DNA from: Prochilodus magdalenae
Lineage: Eukaryota; Chordata; Actinopteri; Characiformes; Prochilodontidae
NCBI GenBank assembly: GCA_024036415.1
Contig: JAMWET010003070.1
Span: forward strand, 341,501 to 405,500
DNA length: 64,000 nt
Direction of reading: 5' to 3'
The position numbers and the translations under genes are program-made. This document shows positions 50,601-60,455 of this stretch, one piece after another. The notes below the pieces were generated by a model. It saw only the letters and a list, made by a program, of their open reading frames with translations. It was not told the origin of the DNA and searched no databases. Every line of letters begins with the position of its first letter. Within the stretch, counting starts at the first letter, position 1.

Positions 50601-53600
50601 CGTTTGCAGGTACTGGAAACTGAACATTTGGAAGGGAATAAATGTGCACCATGTTAACTGACCATAAAAAAATTTGGGAAAGTATGACATTGTTATAAAA
50701 ACGTCTAAAAGTCTAAAATTACCTGAAATTCTATGTCTGAGCCCAAAAAAGTACCACATTCCCTGACTTTCCATGTCTGGAATACACAATTTAAAATTCC
50801 ATGAAATTCCAAAAATTCCATGACCCTAAAACAACATTGAATATATATACATTTATGACAAAGTTATTGTATTGTTGACTGTGTAACTGATTACTGCATT
50901 GATGTGCCACTAAATATCTTTGTGCTGACTGGGCTGCTGTGCTGCTCACATAAACCACTATATGTATTGATATATGAAGTAAGAAGCCACTTCATTATGA
51001 CCAACCTAAAACACAGCAGACTAAACAGCCTAAAAGAGGCTAAATCGCTCCTGTGCAGGTATTCATAAGCTCTGACGAGCGTAAAACTGGAATATAAAAA
51101 GGAATAATATTACCAGATTGTCTGCCAATGCTTCAAATGAACGTGCTTTTGTTCTTGGATCTGGTTTTAGCAGTATTACTGAAACACAGTGTGGTGTAAC
51201 AAATATGCTAAGCTAACACAAAACAGGAAACAGCAACAAGGGGCCAACAGAAAACAGCATCATCCCTGCACTTCTGCTTTCTTTTCAGTATTTCCGGTGT
51301 TTCTGAGCTCCCTTTACGTGACGTGACCACAGCAGAAGACACATAACAATGTTGCAGAGTATCATAAAGCATCAATCCAGATAGTAAACACAACAGCCCA
51401 CTGGCTTGATAAGGTTGGCACCCCAGTGACTATTTCCCACTGTTGGTCCACCCTTGAACCACCCACTTTTATTGTCCTGCAAAATCCAACTAGTTTTTAA
51501 TCTCCTCAAACAGATTTTAAATGCACAGAGGACTTTAAAAAAACGCATGAACTAAAAATGGTAAATGCAATATTACAAACAACAAAGACCAAAATAAAAT
51601 AATGACTAATGAATCGTTGCTGATATTGAAATTATTTTGATATATAATTATCTTTATATTTTTATATTATTATTTGTATATTATTATATATTATATATAT
51701 TTTATGTTATATATAAATGTATTATTTGTATGCTGTATTCAAAGGACACCGGAAGTAAGAAATGAAGAAAGAATAAGCAAATTAATGGAAAATCGACTAA
51801 TGAAAAATCACATTTTGACTAATACTCTGCTTAACCAGGCTGGCCAGATGGGCCTAAGCACAGATCTTTGCCATTAGTGGGTCAACAGTGGTCAGTTTGC
51901 CATCCTCTTGCCATGAGGTGAACTACAACGGCCATATTGTAGTTTTTGTGCAGTGATCATAGTAATATAGCAGCTAGCTAGCTCCTAGCTATTTGAGCAG
52001 CAAGACCCCTCGATCTGTGAAACTCTATGCACCATGTCAGCTGTAACATGTAAGGACAAGTGTAACTTAGAACAATGTGTCCCTCAACTGTTTCAAACAC
52101 ACAAAACCCAGCTAGGCCTCCGCCACACAATTAGAAGGCCGAGATGCCGATGCTGGTGCTTGCTGACCTGGTTTCCAGCAGAGTGCATTCCACAGCTCCA
52201 CTGCTGAGGCATGCCTTTTGTTATCATGCTGAATTTCAGCCTCCCCAACAAAGCAGGAGATCATTTCCATTGACTTTTGTGATAGTAGTGATACTATTTA
52301 CAGCCTACAGCACTAAATGCTGAAAAAGCCACTCAAAGCATTTACTGGGGACAATGGTCATCAGGAGAAAATGAAGTAAGAGGAAGTAAGACCGCTACAT
52401 GCAAACGGCAGGAACGTCAGTGCCCTCTTTGATCAGCAAACCAATAAAATAGGAACACATCCTTCTGGCCATCATTGCGAATGCCTAGTAAGTTCCAGCA
52501 AACTGCCTAGTAATTCCTAGTAAACAATCGTCACAGCTATCTCTGGTAGGGGCCGAAGGTCAGCTGAGGCCAAACCAATAGTGAGCACGGGACAAAGACC
52601 CCATTGAGGCATTCTGAGCTTTAGGTCATTTCAGCACAAAAATAGGTCAGGTATACAGCCTGTATACAATAACACCATAATAATAACACTAATGTTTTGT
52701 TGGATGTCGTTAAGTTTGACTATGACTGCCGTTTTAACAGCCTCATTCAACAACACTGATTTCCATCCAGAGTTGGACTTCCAGGATCTTGTATTAAGTA
52801 CAGGGGAGTCCTCTCCAGTCTATCCCTATAACTTTCCATGGGGTTATGATCAAGGCTATATGGTAGTTCATGACTGAAGATGTTCCTTATGTTCCCGTTA
52901 CCAACCTTTCACAATCTGACCCCAGCACTGTTGTCCTGGGACACACATCAGGGCCTAGTCATTTGGTACATTCAAGTTGTCAGGTGACCTTGTATTGTTG
53001 CCAAGCTTTGATGTGACCAACTGAAGCCCCTCCCATCAGATCAGAACACTGCCTGCATTGGCATTGGGCAATTAAGCAGCCCGGCTACATCGCTTCATGA
53101 ACTTCCCTTCCTACCCTGATGCTCCTAGCGCTCCTCTGGTGAAACATCTGGACAGATCTGGATCTTAGAAACACGACCACAGACCGTGTGGAGACCCCTC
53201 CTAACGCAGTTCTATTCGCAGCTGAATTCCAATAAGCTGTAAGGAATTCTAGGTGAGCTTTTTCTGTCAAGGTCAGCATTGGGCTCTTTACAGGGCAGCA
53301 GGTAAAGCCCCCTCCCAGGCCTGAGAGAGAGGAATTCACCCACAAATAGCAGCAGAGAGTTTCAAGAGGTCCTGGACAAGCCAATTTAGGCTCTTGGCTG
53401 TGTTCACATTGACAGGTAAAGATATATATCCTTACCGCTTAAGTGAGTAAGAACTGATGCTTTGTTTTGGCACTTATAGCACAACCTTTCCTCTCTCTAG
53501 ACTGCAGGCTTGGGATTGCTATTATATGCTCTTACGCTGTATACAACTCTTGCTTTCTTCTCTCTCTCTATATAGCCATTTTTCCAGTGTAATGCATTAA

Positions 53601-56600
53601 TGAATATGTACATCAAATATGGGGTCTAAATTCCAGCATCAGTGCATTCCTACTTTATACAGAACAGAACCCTTAAACATACCAGTGTGTGTTACTGTAC
53701 CCTCAAACCAGCACATTGCGTGTCATGAAATTATTATTATTATAATTATTATAATGAAGTTAATTACAAAACATAAATTAACTTAATTATACATTATTAA
53801 TAATGAGTTTGCGTTAATTCCTGTGTTTTATCAGTGATATCATCCAGGTATGTAATGTTTAAGTAAAACTATTCTTGTTATTACTCTGAGAAAACATTCT
53901 TTTTAAAATAAGATTCTTTAAACATTTTAAATAGAATAGAATAAATACTTTACATATTCTTCTTCTAAGTATTCTTCATCTTTAGTGAAACTCTTCAATA
54001 CAATTCTTTAATACTGTTTAGTAAAAATATAACAATTAAAAATGTAATTAAATTAAAATTCCCAAAAGGGGAAAAACTGTGCTAACTTGTTTCGGGTCTT
54101 CATTTCTACAAAGCTGAAACTGGCTTCTTGTTCAGCAGGTTTACATACAGATTTTCCTGTTACATTCCAGTACATCAGATGTACGTCTGTACAGACACTT
54201 GAGTATTACTGCTTTGTCTTTTAAGGTGGAACTGAATATTTAAATAGGAAGCCAATTTTAGCTTTTCTGAACTTTCTTAACCATCAGTCTCAGATGTGCT
54301 TCCTATATACGGTTCCTATGAGGTTAAACTTTACTTTCACATATTTAACATTTTCAGGATGTTTTCAGGTTAGGCTATGGATAACTCCTAAGACTGCCCA
54401 TTCCTTTATATCCACTACCTCAGAAACTACTTCAAATGCAACAGACTAGAGAGTGGGAGGTAATCACAGGTCTGCTGCTTTCCACTTTCATTAGAAACAT
54501 CACTAAATAGGTCAACCAGGCTCACATTAAAGCACTTCACTCTGCTGGTCTGGCATTCTTTGTGAAAGACCGGTAGACTTAACAAAACCCTCATCTGATA
54601 AAAAGAACTTCAACTGGATGAACTGGTATGTCCTGTGAAAATGTATAGAAAGGTCTGTATGTGAAATGTGCTGTAAAGTTCAACACATTTTTACAAAATC
54701 TGTGGGGAAGATGAGGCTAATAACTCATCAGGAAATTCCTATAACAGTTTATTACTGATCAAATTAGTTTACATGCACTTAGCTATCAGACTTTTGACAT
54801 TCTCCAAAGAACCTGAAAAACTGAATCATTTTAATGAGTGCTTCTACACACACTTAATAATCCAATCATAATCAGATTTCTGATTATTCAAGTGGTCACG
54901 ATTATTCAAGATCAGATTAAGGCCTAGAAATAATTAAAAATCCTATACGAAGAGCAGGACTTCAGCTCAGTAATCAGATTTCTCAGTGCATGTTGGGTAA
55001 TTAGTATAGTCTGATTTCTTTCAGATTTCTCAGGGACAGTCCCGAAAACAAACAGCAAAATGGCGAAAAAACATTTTTGGGATGGCTCTGACCCAAAATC
55101 ATAACTATATCTTTAAACTTTCTGTGCAATATCTCTCAATAACTGTGCAGTATATATCTGTGCAATAACATGTACACTTGTGTAGTTTCTTATTGTATTT
55201 TTTACATAACAATAGAGATATTATTTATTTTCGGTCATTTCTTATTTTGTAACTTGGACATTTGTCTAATTCTTCTGTATCTGTTCTGCTGCTTTTCTGC
55301 TGTCACTATGCAAATTTCCCCATGTGGGATAAAAATCTGATCTTATGCTTAATGAACTGAAGGATTTGAAATATTCTTGAAATCTGATTACTGTCTGACT
55401 CGTGTAGACCTGGAGTTTCCAATTACCTGATTACTTAAGCACGTGTAAACCTAGTGAACCAGTTATTGACAAAATTAGATTTCCTGCAGTTATGAGATTA
55501 TGGAGGTTAGTATTCCGTCTTACTTCTCTCTCCCTTTTGTCAGACACGTAGAGAAAGGAAGACTGAGTTGGGCGTGTCATCGCGTGTCTTCGCTTCATGT
55601 ATCTGTCATATCAAATTAAGAGCCCTCTGCAGGGTTTTGTAATTGCCAGTTTTATGACATTTCACTAAATTCTAAAGCAGCGGCAGGAATCTTCTATGTA
55701 GCGGAGGTCTAGCTTTTAGTATTGCACTTAAAGCTCCTAGTAGTTTATTCTACTCTATGTAAGTAAAAGCTACACAAAATAACAGCAGTTTCTAATAAGT
55801 AAGGCTTATGACTGCTAATGTTTATTATATGAGGTCTTTTATTGTTGGGTTTGTGTTTATTTATGCTATTTCTTTACATCTAGTCCACTTAGCAGCACCA
55901 AGACAAATTCCTCACACAGGCTTCACCAACAGATGTCTTACAGCTCTGTTTCATGTCCTTCCTCCTGGTATTTTCTTGCTCTCCACACACCACATTCCAC
56001 GAATGAGGCTTACTAACAAAGTCTTCTTTTCTTGAAAATAGGCATGAATGAGCTGAGTGTGGTGGAGTAGCATAAACACTAAAATATGCAACCTTGGTTC
56101 ATTTATCACCCCTCATAGCTCATAAACAGACTGCGAGCGTTGGCTTGATAGAGGCTGACATTGGACTATGAGCTGCCTAATGAGGCAGCATAAATCAACA
56201 TGAATTGCTTTATGACTGGACTAATCACACAATAACAAGTCTAATGCCATGTCTGAAATTGACCCCTCATCAATACACCCTACATTACTCAATCTGGACC
56301 ACTTTATAGTGAAGCTATTATAGAGTAAGGAACTGGTGATGATAGTAAACAGTATCAGAGAAAACAAATGGGTTTGCCTATTACTGTGTGGCAACAGACC
56401 AACAGGTTAACAGGTCAACACGGTAAATGTCCTGCCACTTCTTCGATATAACCGTCCAGTCTGACTGCACACATAAGCAGAGCTTACCATCTGTACCAGG
56501 TCTGAAGAGAGGTCTGTACAGATGCTGCCATTGTAGCTGAACTAATCCCATTCAGAGAAGCTGCATGTGAACCTTCAAACCAAACAACACAATGCATTAT

Positions 56601-58631
56601 GGGTATCTGCTATCTGCTGAGGGACAATGTTTGTAGACATGTTTGTAGACATAATGCACTTACTGAAGTGCATCATGGTTTTGTTTAAACGCACCAGATC
56701 ATCTGCACTACAAAATGACAAATTTGAAAATGGAACAGTTGGAATATCGATATAGCTCAAAAGGCTAAATGATTTAAGCTGTCACATGACTCAGTTCTGC
56801 CTAATCTTATTTCTTTACATACAGTGTGCACACGACAGGGAACTCCTCTAATACGTATGCCAAACATTTCACCCACAACCCAACACTCCCTAAACATGGC
56901 CAGCTCGAATAACATAGTGGCCATTCTCTTCAGTGGGCACGGATGACTGGAATCGACTGGCTCGACAGATGGTCTGATCATTGTGTAGAGCTTTCAGAAT
57001 TTCCCGTTTGACGTTCTGAAATCTCTAACCTAGAGCTTATTTGAGTAATGTCTCTGTACAATGTGCTCCCTGCACTGTTTGGTGGAGTTCTGCGCTCTTG
57101 GATAAAAGATGGAGTAACGTTCATTTGTCTAAATAATGACCTAAATCGTGGAACGGAAAAAACATGATATAACCGCTCACCTGATCGACTGCAAGATTTG
57201 TGCTCCTAATAGCTATAAATCCTAACATCTATAAATCAGAACTGTCAAAAGACTTCTGAATTTGTATTTACCACCAGTCAGATTAGAGAGGTTGCTATCA
57301 TTAAAAAGGGGCGGGGCCACAAGACACAAGGTCAAAGTGCCCGGATGTGTTGATTATATCTGAACATTCACACAGACTTCTCTCATATTTTAAACTAGAT
57401 TATCACTTCACGTTAATCTGAGGTGGTTTTATATCTGCTGGTGGGTTAATATTCTTCTACAGTAGTAATACTTTTACTTCTACACAAACATATTAGTGAG
57501 TTAAGGAATCGATTTTATGTTTTAATACATTCATATTTAATTATTTAACATCTGTACCGCTCTATGATTATGATTTCTGACTTTGGAGCTTTTTAAATCT
57601 ATCACAGATGAAAATAATCCAAAAACAGAAAAAGACAGACATCAGTTCCTGTACAGATAGATGCTGGGTTTACTAAAACGCTTCACTGCAGTTCTGTAAG
57701 TTACTCAGTGTTTAAAGATTTCATGTACCTCATACTTTTGTACTTTTACTCAAGTTGTTTTATATAAAGGTACTTTTACTTGTGTCAAGTATTTCACCCA
57801 AGTATCAATACTTTACTCGAGTACTGATTCAAGCTACTCCATTCACTTTTGCCAGTGACCACACGAGTTTGGCGAGCTCGTGAGACCATAGCCACGCCCC
57901 GTCCATCATGTAGTCACGCCCCTAACAACAACAGCGCAGTCACGCCCCTAGAAACAACGTCAACTGAGAGTACTTAAAACTCAAAGTGTTGGCTTTAGAA
58001 AACCTCTCATGGTGTAGGCGGCTTACACGTGCACCTTAACAGGCAAGAGTTGATTTTATTAATCTTTATTTTTTAATATTTGAAATTTTTTGCACACATA
58101 TTAGTACATTAAAGAAGACAAGGAATACAATGTAAACCATAAAGCAGATTCACATGTCTTTGGGAGGTAGCATAACTTGCATAACTCCAGATCTCTGAAC
58201 CAAAGTGTGGTATGCTGGGGAGAAAGCTGTGAGAGACCCGGATGAGAGATGGGTTTCCACCCCTTTTAAGGTCTTTCCTTCTGTTAGGGGGTCTAAAAAC
58301 TTGCTTTAGTGGGCGGTGACAGTGTCTGTTATAAAGAGCAGTATAATAATAATATGTCGTATTAAATTATAATCACTGTGAGGACGAAAACAGTGTTTAT
58401 GTGCGGTCTGTAAGACTCCACACTGCGGCCGTGACCTCTACCGAGCCTCCTGTTTTCCACAGCAGTGCAAAGCGAAGGGCCGCCGGCACTCACCATTTCG
58501 ATGATCTTGGTTTTCTTCCCAGCTCTTTTCTTCTTGGTGAAAATGTACTGGGCCAGAACCACCCCACCGAACAGAACACAAACGCTGGCGCTGGCCACCG
58601 CACCGACTTTAACCACAGCGGTCTTATCCAT
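35921..58631 (-). CDS. nt5c3a: Cytosolic pyrimidine 5'-nucleotidase 3A, complete
   Basis: This HAD-family enzyme dephosphorylates pyrimidine monophosphates (CMP, UMP); in mammals its loss causes haemolytic anaemia through poor RNA clearance in red cells. Minus-strand coding exons in order: 58494-58631, 43995-44093, 42367-42436, 42196-42242, 41994-42079, 40411-40500, 38280-38442, 37173-37373, 35921-36022. All are GT-AG and in phase; 996 nt, 331 aa plus TGA, close to the human long form (about 336). Residues 8-30 form a hydrophobic N-terminal segment. The nucleophile motif DFDMT is at 83-87 (catalytic Asp83 and Asp85), FSAG at 197-200, and GDSLGD at 271-276 with acidic ligands Asp272 and Asp276. 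Start ATG 58631 has G at -3 and +4. Exon 2 begins with ATG (MPEFEK), where a shorter isoform starts in mammals. Intron 1 is 14.4 kb. Identity is secure. Confidence 0.97.
36350..36920 (+). pseudogene. Tc1-like transposase remnant (nt5c3a intron 8)
   Basis: It contains 'TCAGATCTGAGAACATCCAC', 'CTCAGATCAATGGACTGACC' and CAGAATGTGTTTGGGGTTAT. The best frame gives [20 protein letters not shown] and '[20 protein letters not shown]', the C-terminal end of a DDE transposase. The frame is interrupted upstream, so it is dead. Confidence 0.65.
37555..37680 (-). repeat. LINE/SINE 3' tail (minus orientation)
   Basis: 'CCCTTTATTGATCCCACAGT' then GGGGAAATTTGCAATGTTAT matches the copy at 42.94 kb. On the minus strand it reads AAATTTCCCCACTGTGGGAT...AATAAAGGG, the usual tail layout. 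Confidence 0.6.
38443..38892. other. nt5c3a intron 6, 3' part
   Basis: Ordinary intron sequence next to exon 7; no recognised feature. Confidence 0.35.
38893..39482. repeat. 150-bp direct repeats flanking a Tc1-like fragment
   Basis: 38,893-39,050 and 39,336-39,482 are close direct copies (AACAAAAGGGAAA, 'TTTTAAAAATGTAAAAAAAT', 'AATATGGAGTTTTTGTGGAT', then ATTT units). The Tc1-like fragment at 39,055-39,325 lies exactly between them. Confidence 0.8.
39055..39325 (+). pseudogene. Tc1-like transposase C-terminal remnant (nt5c3a intron 6)
   Basis: The frame includes [12 protein letters not shown] and then [18 protein letters not shown], '[20 protein letters not shown]'. It is nearly identical to 36,680-36,920 but shorter, and it ends in AAAGTAA. 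Inactive fragment. Confidence 0.7.
39905..40158. mobile_element. MITE with about 35-bp terminal inverted repeats
   Basis: The left end ATATCGTCGCTGTCCAAAGA (39,905) is mirrored by the right end TTTGGACAGCGACGATAT (to 40,158). Similarity continues inward to about 35 bp (ATCTCC / GGAGAT). The 254-bp body belongs to repeat family C (GGACCAACAGAAATG, 'TTCCATTGACTTCCATTTAA'). A second partial family C unit precedes it at 39,778-39,900. Confidence 0.85.
41325..41522 (+). pseudogene. Fragment of a multi-copy Cys-rich ORF (nt5c3a intron 5, antisense)
   Basis: A 65-codon open frame starts [20 protein letters not shown] and continues with a KMCEAYRAY and [16 protein letters not shown] pattern, ending in TAG. 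It has C..C followed by W..H.....H spacing like a zinc-binding module. I associate this pattern with repeated hypothetical ORFs in fish and arthropod genomes, probably of mobile-element origin. There is no ATG and the C-terminal part looks lost. Not part of nt5c3a. Confidence 0.5.
42437..43994. other. nt5c3a intron 2
   Basis: AT-rich intron with the retroposon tail listed separately. No exon-like sequence. Confidence 0.4.
42875..43025 (-). repeat. (AGATA)n plus LINE/SINE 3' tail (minus orientation)
   Basis: A pure GATAA/AGATA run to about 42,936 is joined to 'TCCTTTATTAGTCCCACAGT' and GGGGAAATTTACAGTGTTAT. It is the same family as 37.6 kb and the inverted version of 9.69 kb. Confidence 0.7.
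44585..45296. repeat. Long compound (CA)n array in nt5c3a intron 1
   Basis: Over 700 bp consist almost wholly of CA units with regular interruptions (ACTCAC, ATACAC, GCACAG, AAACAC). The His/Thr frames on + and Val/Cys frames on - are consequences of the repeat. Confidence 0.95.
45297..48148. other. nt5c3a intron 1, repeat-poor stretch
   Basis: Mostly unannotated. A piece at about 47,163-47,300 (TTTGCAAAAGTTTGGGTACC, 'CTGTCTATGAATGCAAATAA') looks like one end of a fish DNA transposon. Sequence near 44,175 (GCCAAAAGTTTGGAACCACC) is similar. A (CA)n run lies at 48,149-48,181. Confidence 0.35.
48490..49450. repeat. 35-nt minisatellite in nt5c3a intron 1
   Basis: The unit is CTGTTATTTTGGTGTACTGA followed by AACACATAGAGCAGT, about 27 tandem copies. 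Variation is concentrated at ACATA(G/C)AGCAGTCT(G/A)TTATT, and several units lack the 'CATA' (31 nt). Degenerate relatives continue to about 49,870. There are no spacers between units. Confidence 0.95.
52170..52325. repeat. Dispersed repeat family B, partial copy 4
   Basis: 'CAGAGTGCATTCCACAGCTC', 'CCATTGACTTTTGTGATAGT' and 'ACAGCCTACAGCACTAAATG' match the 3' half of the family B copies in bmper introns. Confidence 0.5.
55190..55345 (+). repeat. LINE-like 3' end
   Basis: Sequence ending 'CTGTCACTATGCAAATTTCC' CCATGTGGGATAAAAATC has the usual tail of fish retroposons, where a non-coding 3' UTR ends in GGGAtaAA. There is no reading frame left. Confidence 0.5.
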
Positions 58632-58830
58632 CGCCAAAGCCGATTTCGCTGCTCGTTTTCGCTGCACCGAACTCACACACGGATCCCTCTTCCTGTGTTG
58701 ACATGGTACCGCCCAGATAACGCACGCGCTGCGTCCGGACTGCCTGTTTCTTTTGTTCCACACCCGTATTCGTACAAAACCCCGCCCCTCCTGTGCTCCG
58801 ATTGGCCACCACGTCACCGTACTGCATACA
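58632..58830 (-). promoter_or_regulatory. nt5c3a: CpG-rich promoter and 5' UTR region of nt5c3a
   Basis: GC and CpG rise around exon 1 (about 58,440-58,830), including CGCTGCTCGTTTTCGCTGC and 'ACGCACGCGCTGCGTCCGGA'. Two CCAAT-box-like ATTGG sequences are nearby (58,801). No TATA box was identified. Confidence 0.5.
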
Positions 58831-59271
58831 ACTAGCCAAGCACTGTTCGCGAAACAGATGGGGCCGCAAAATGACGCTGGACTACATCGACTACATCTCA
58901 AATAGCTGCCTGCACCCTACATAGTTCACTACAAATACCGACCCCCGTACCCACACAGCTAGTTAACAAAAAGTCACTTGGGGTTCAGACACAAGTGCCC
59001 AACTCTGTACTAGATATACAGTGCCGTGTTTAGGGAGTCACTTAGGGAGGTATTTGAGATTTAGCCTAGCCACCAATTTTCCACCAATATTTATTTTTCT
59101 AAATTCCTGGCTTGGCAAATTCAGACTTTGGGTTTGATGTAAACTGGTGAATTGTAGATGTAATTGTAGAATGTACATGCCTAGATGTTCTTTACAGTGG
59201 TGGTGATGGGAACCAGGCAGCATCATGGCTGCGTCTGAAAGGCATACTTCAGAATGAACTCCTTAACTACA

Positions 59272-59432
59272 CGTGTGTGTGTGTGTGTGTGTGTGTGTGA
59301 TTTATATCTATTATCTTTATATATTTTGCTTATTGTATTATTTGTACTAATATTTGTTTTATCAGTTTGTTTTTTGTGTATGTACTTTTAGCTGCATTTT
59401 AAATGTGTGGAAGGTGCAATATAAATAAAGCT

Positions 59433-59483
<51 letters not shown>

Positions 59484-59503
59484 TATTATTATTATTATTA
59501 TTA
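59272..59503. repeat. (GT)n and inverted (AAT)n/(ATT)n microsatellites
   Basis: (GT)n runs from about 59,272 to 59,298. At 59,433-59,503 an (AAT)n run switches directly to (ATT)n, so the two halves can pair. Confidence 0.85.
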
Positions 59504-59859
59504 ATACATTGTTGATTATTTACAGAAGAATATGAACTATGTGACATAAGTACTGTTAATCACCTTTACTCTGCTACTCATGTCCGAACATTACAACCAA
59601 GTCAAAACCAAACACGCCTCTTCGTCAGTATTCAGCATTAGGCTCTAAAATTAAGGGGATTCACTGTAAAATATCTTATCAGTTTTATCATAATTTGAAC
59701 ACTTTCATTAACACTTTGCATGGTGTTCAGATGTCATTCAGGCAGACAGAACAGAAATGCTTTCATAAGTACTTGGAAAAACTCCGGTTACATTTAATTC
59801 CATTATTCAAGAGAGTTTTGTATGTCTCTGGTTGAGGTACCACTACTATTACCTCTACT

Positions 59860-60020
59860 CTATAAGAATTGAGTCTTATTTGTTGTATTTATTGTACTGT
59901 CTTGCACGTTGCACTTTCTGCAGTCTGTCCTGTACTGTATTGTTTTATGTTCTCGGTTTGTTCCAGGTGGCACCCTTGAATAATTTCATTTCACTGAGCT
60001 GTAATGACAATAAAAAGCCA
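59860..60020 (+). repeat. LINE-like 3' end
   Basis: 'GTCTTGCACGTTGCACTTTC' ... 'AATTTCATTTCACTGAGCTG' TAATGACAATAAAAAG is a typical fish LINE tail ending in TGACAATAAA. Confidence 0.55.
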
Positions 60021-60102
60021 CTTGACCATTCTGGAAATACAAGGTCTCTCTCTCTCTCTCTATATATAGACCTTGTATTTCCAGAATGGTCAAGTGGCTT
60101 TT
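60013..60102. repeat. Perfect 35-bp inverted repeat with 20-nt CT/AT loop
   Basis: AAAAGCCACTTGACCATTCT... (60,013-60,047) is exactly complementary to 60,068-60,102. The loop is (CT)n followed by ATATAT. It joins the LINE tail to a family C fragment. Confidence 0.95.
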
Positions 60103-60245
60103 ATGATAAATGGACCAACAAAAAACGCTTAGGAAAACGTTTGGTTCCATTGACTTACATTATGGGGTTAAATTAGGTATTTGCCCTCTCCTGTAAAGAT
60201 GCCATTTTGGAGATACCTGTTTTCTTTGACTACAGCTGTCTTTAT
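60103..60245. repeat. Dispersed repeat family C, copy 3
   Basis: GGACCAACAAAAAACGCTTA, 'GGTTCCATTGACTTACATTA', 'TGCCCTCTCCTGTAAAGATG' and 'TTTTGGAGATACCTGTTTTC' match the MITE at 39.9-40.16 kb. Confidence 0.7.
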
Positions 60246-60455
60246 GTGGTATTTAACCCAGTGTGGGGCAGTCAATGTACCTCACTGTTAGCTTGGCACT
60301 AACACAACAATTCTTACAGAGGCTAACGGGAAGTAGCATTATCATAGTGTTTAATAATAACAGTGACTACATTATCGTGAATATAGTGTTCATTCTACAG
60401 GACTAGTCATACAGATATAGAAGCAATGATATTTTGCATATTTTTTTACAGAGAC

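Larger units (their letters stand above)
49871..58480. other. nt5c3a intron 1, distal part
   Basis: I find no supportable exon in these 8.6 kb. It contains AT-rich tracts (51.6-51.7, 53.7-54.0 kb), a family B fragment (52.18 kb) and a retroposon tail (55.2 kb). A 61-codon frame at 52,692-52,877 lacks splice support. Paired CACGCCCC motifs occur at about 57,893-57,950. Confidence 0.35.

Noticed and set aside
52692..52877. 61-residue + frame in nt5c3a intron 1
   Set aside because: No acceptor or donor at suitable positions, no family resemblance; length expected by chance.
58401..58835. 144-residue + frame over nt5c3a exon 1
   Set aside because: GC-rich promoter and exon shadow; no features of its own.
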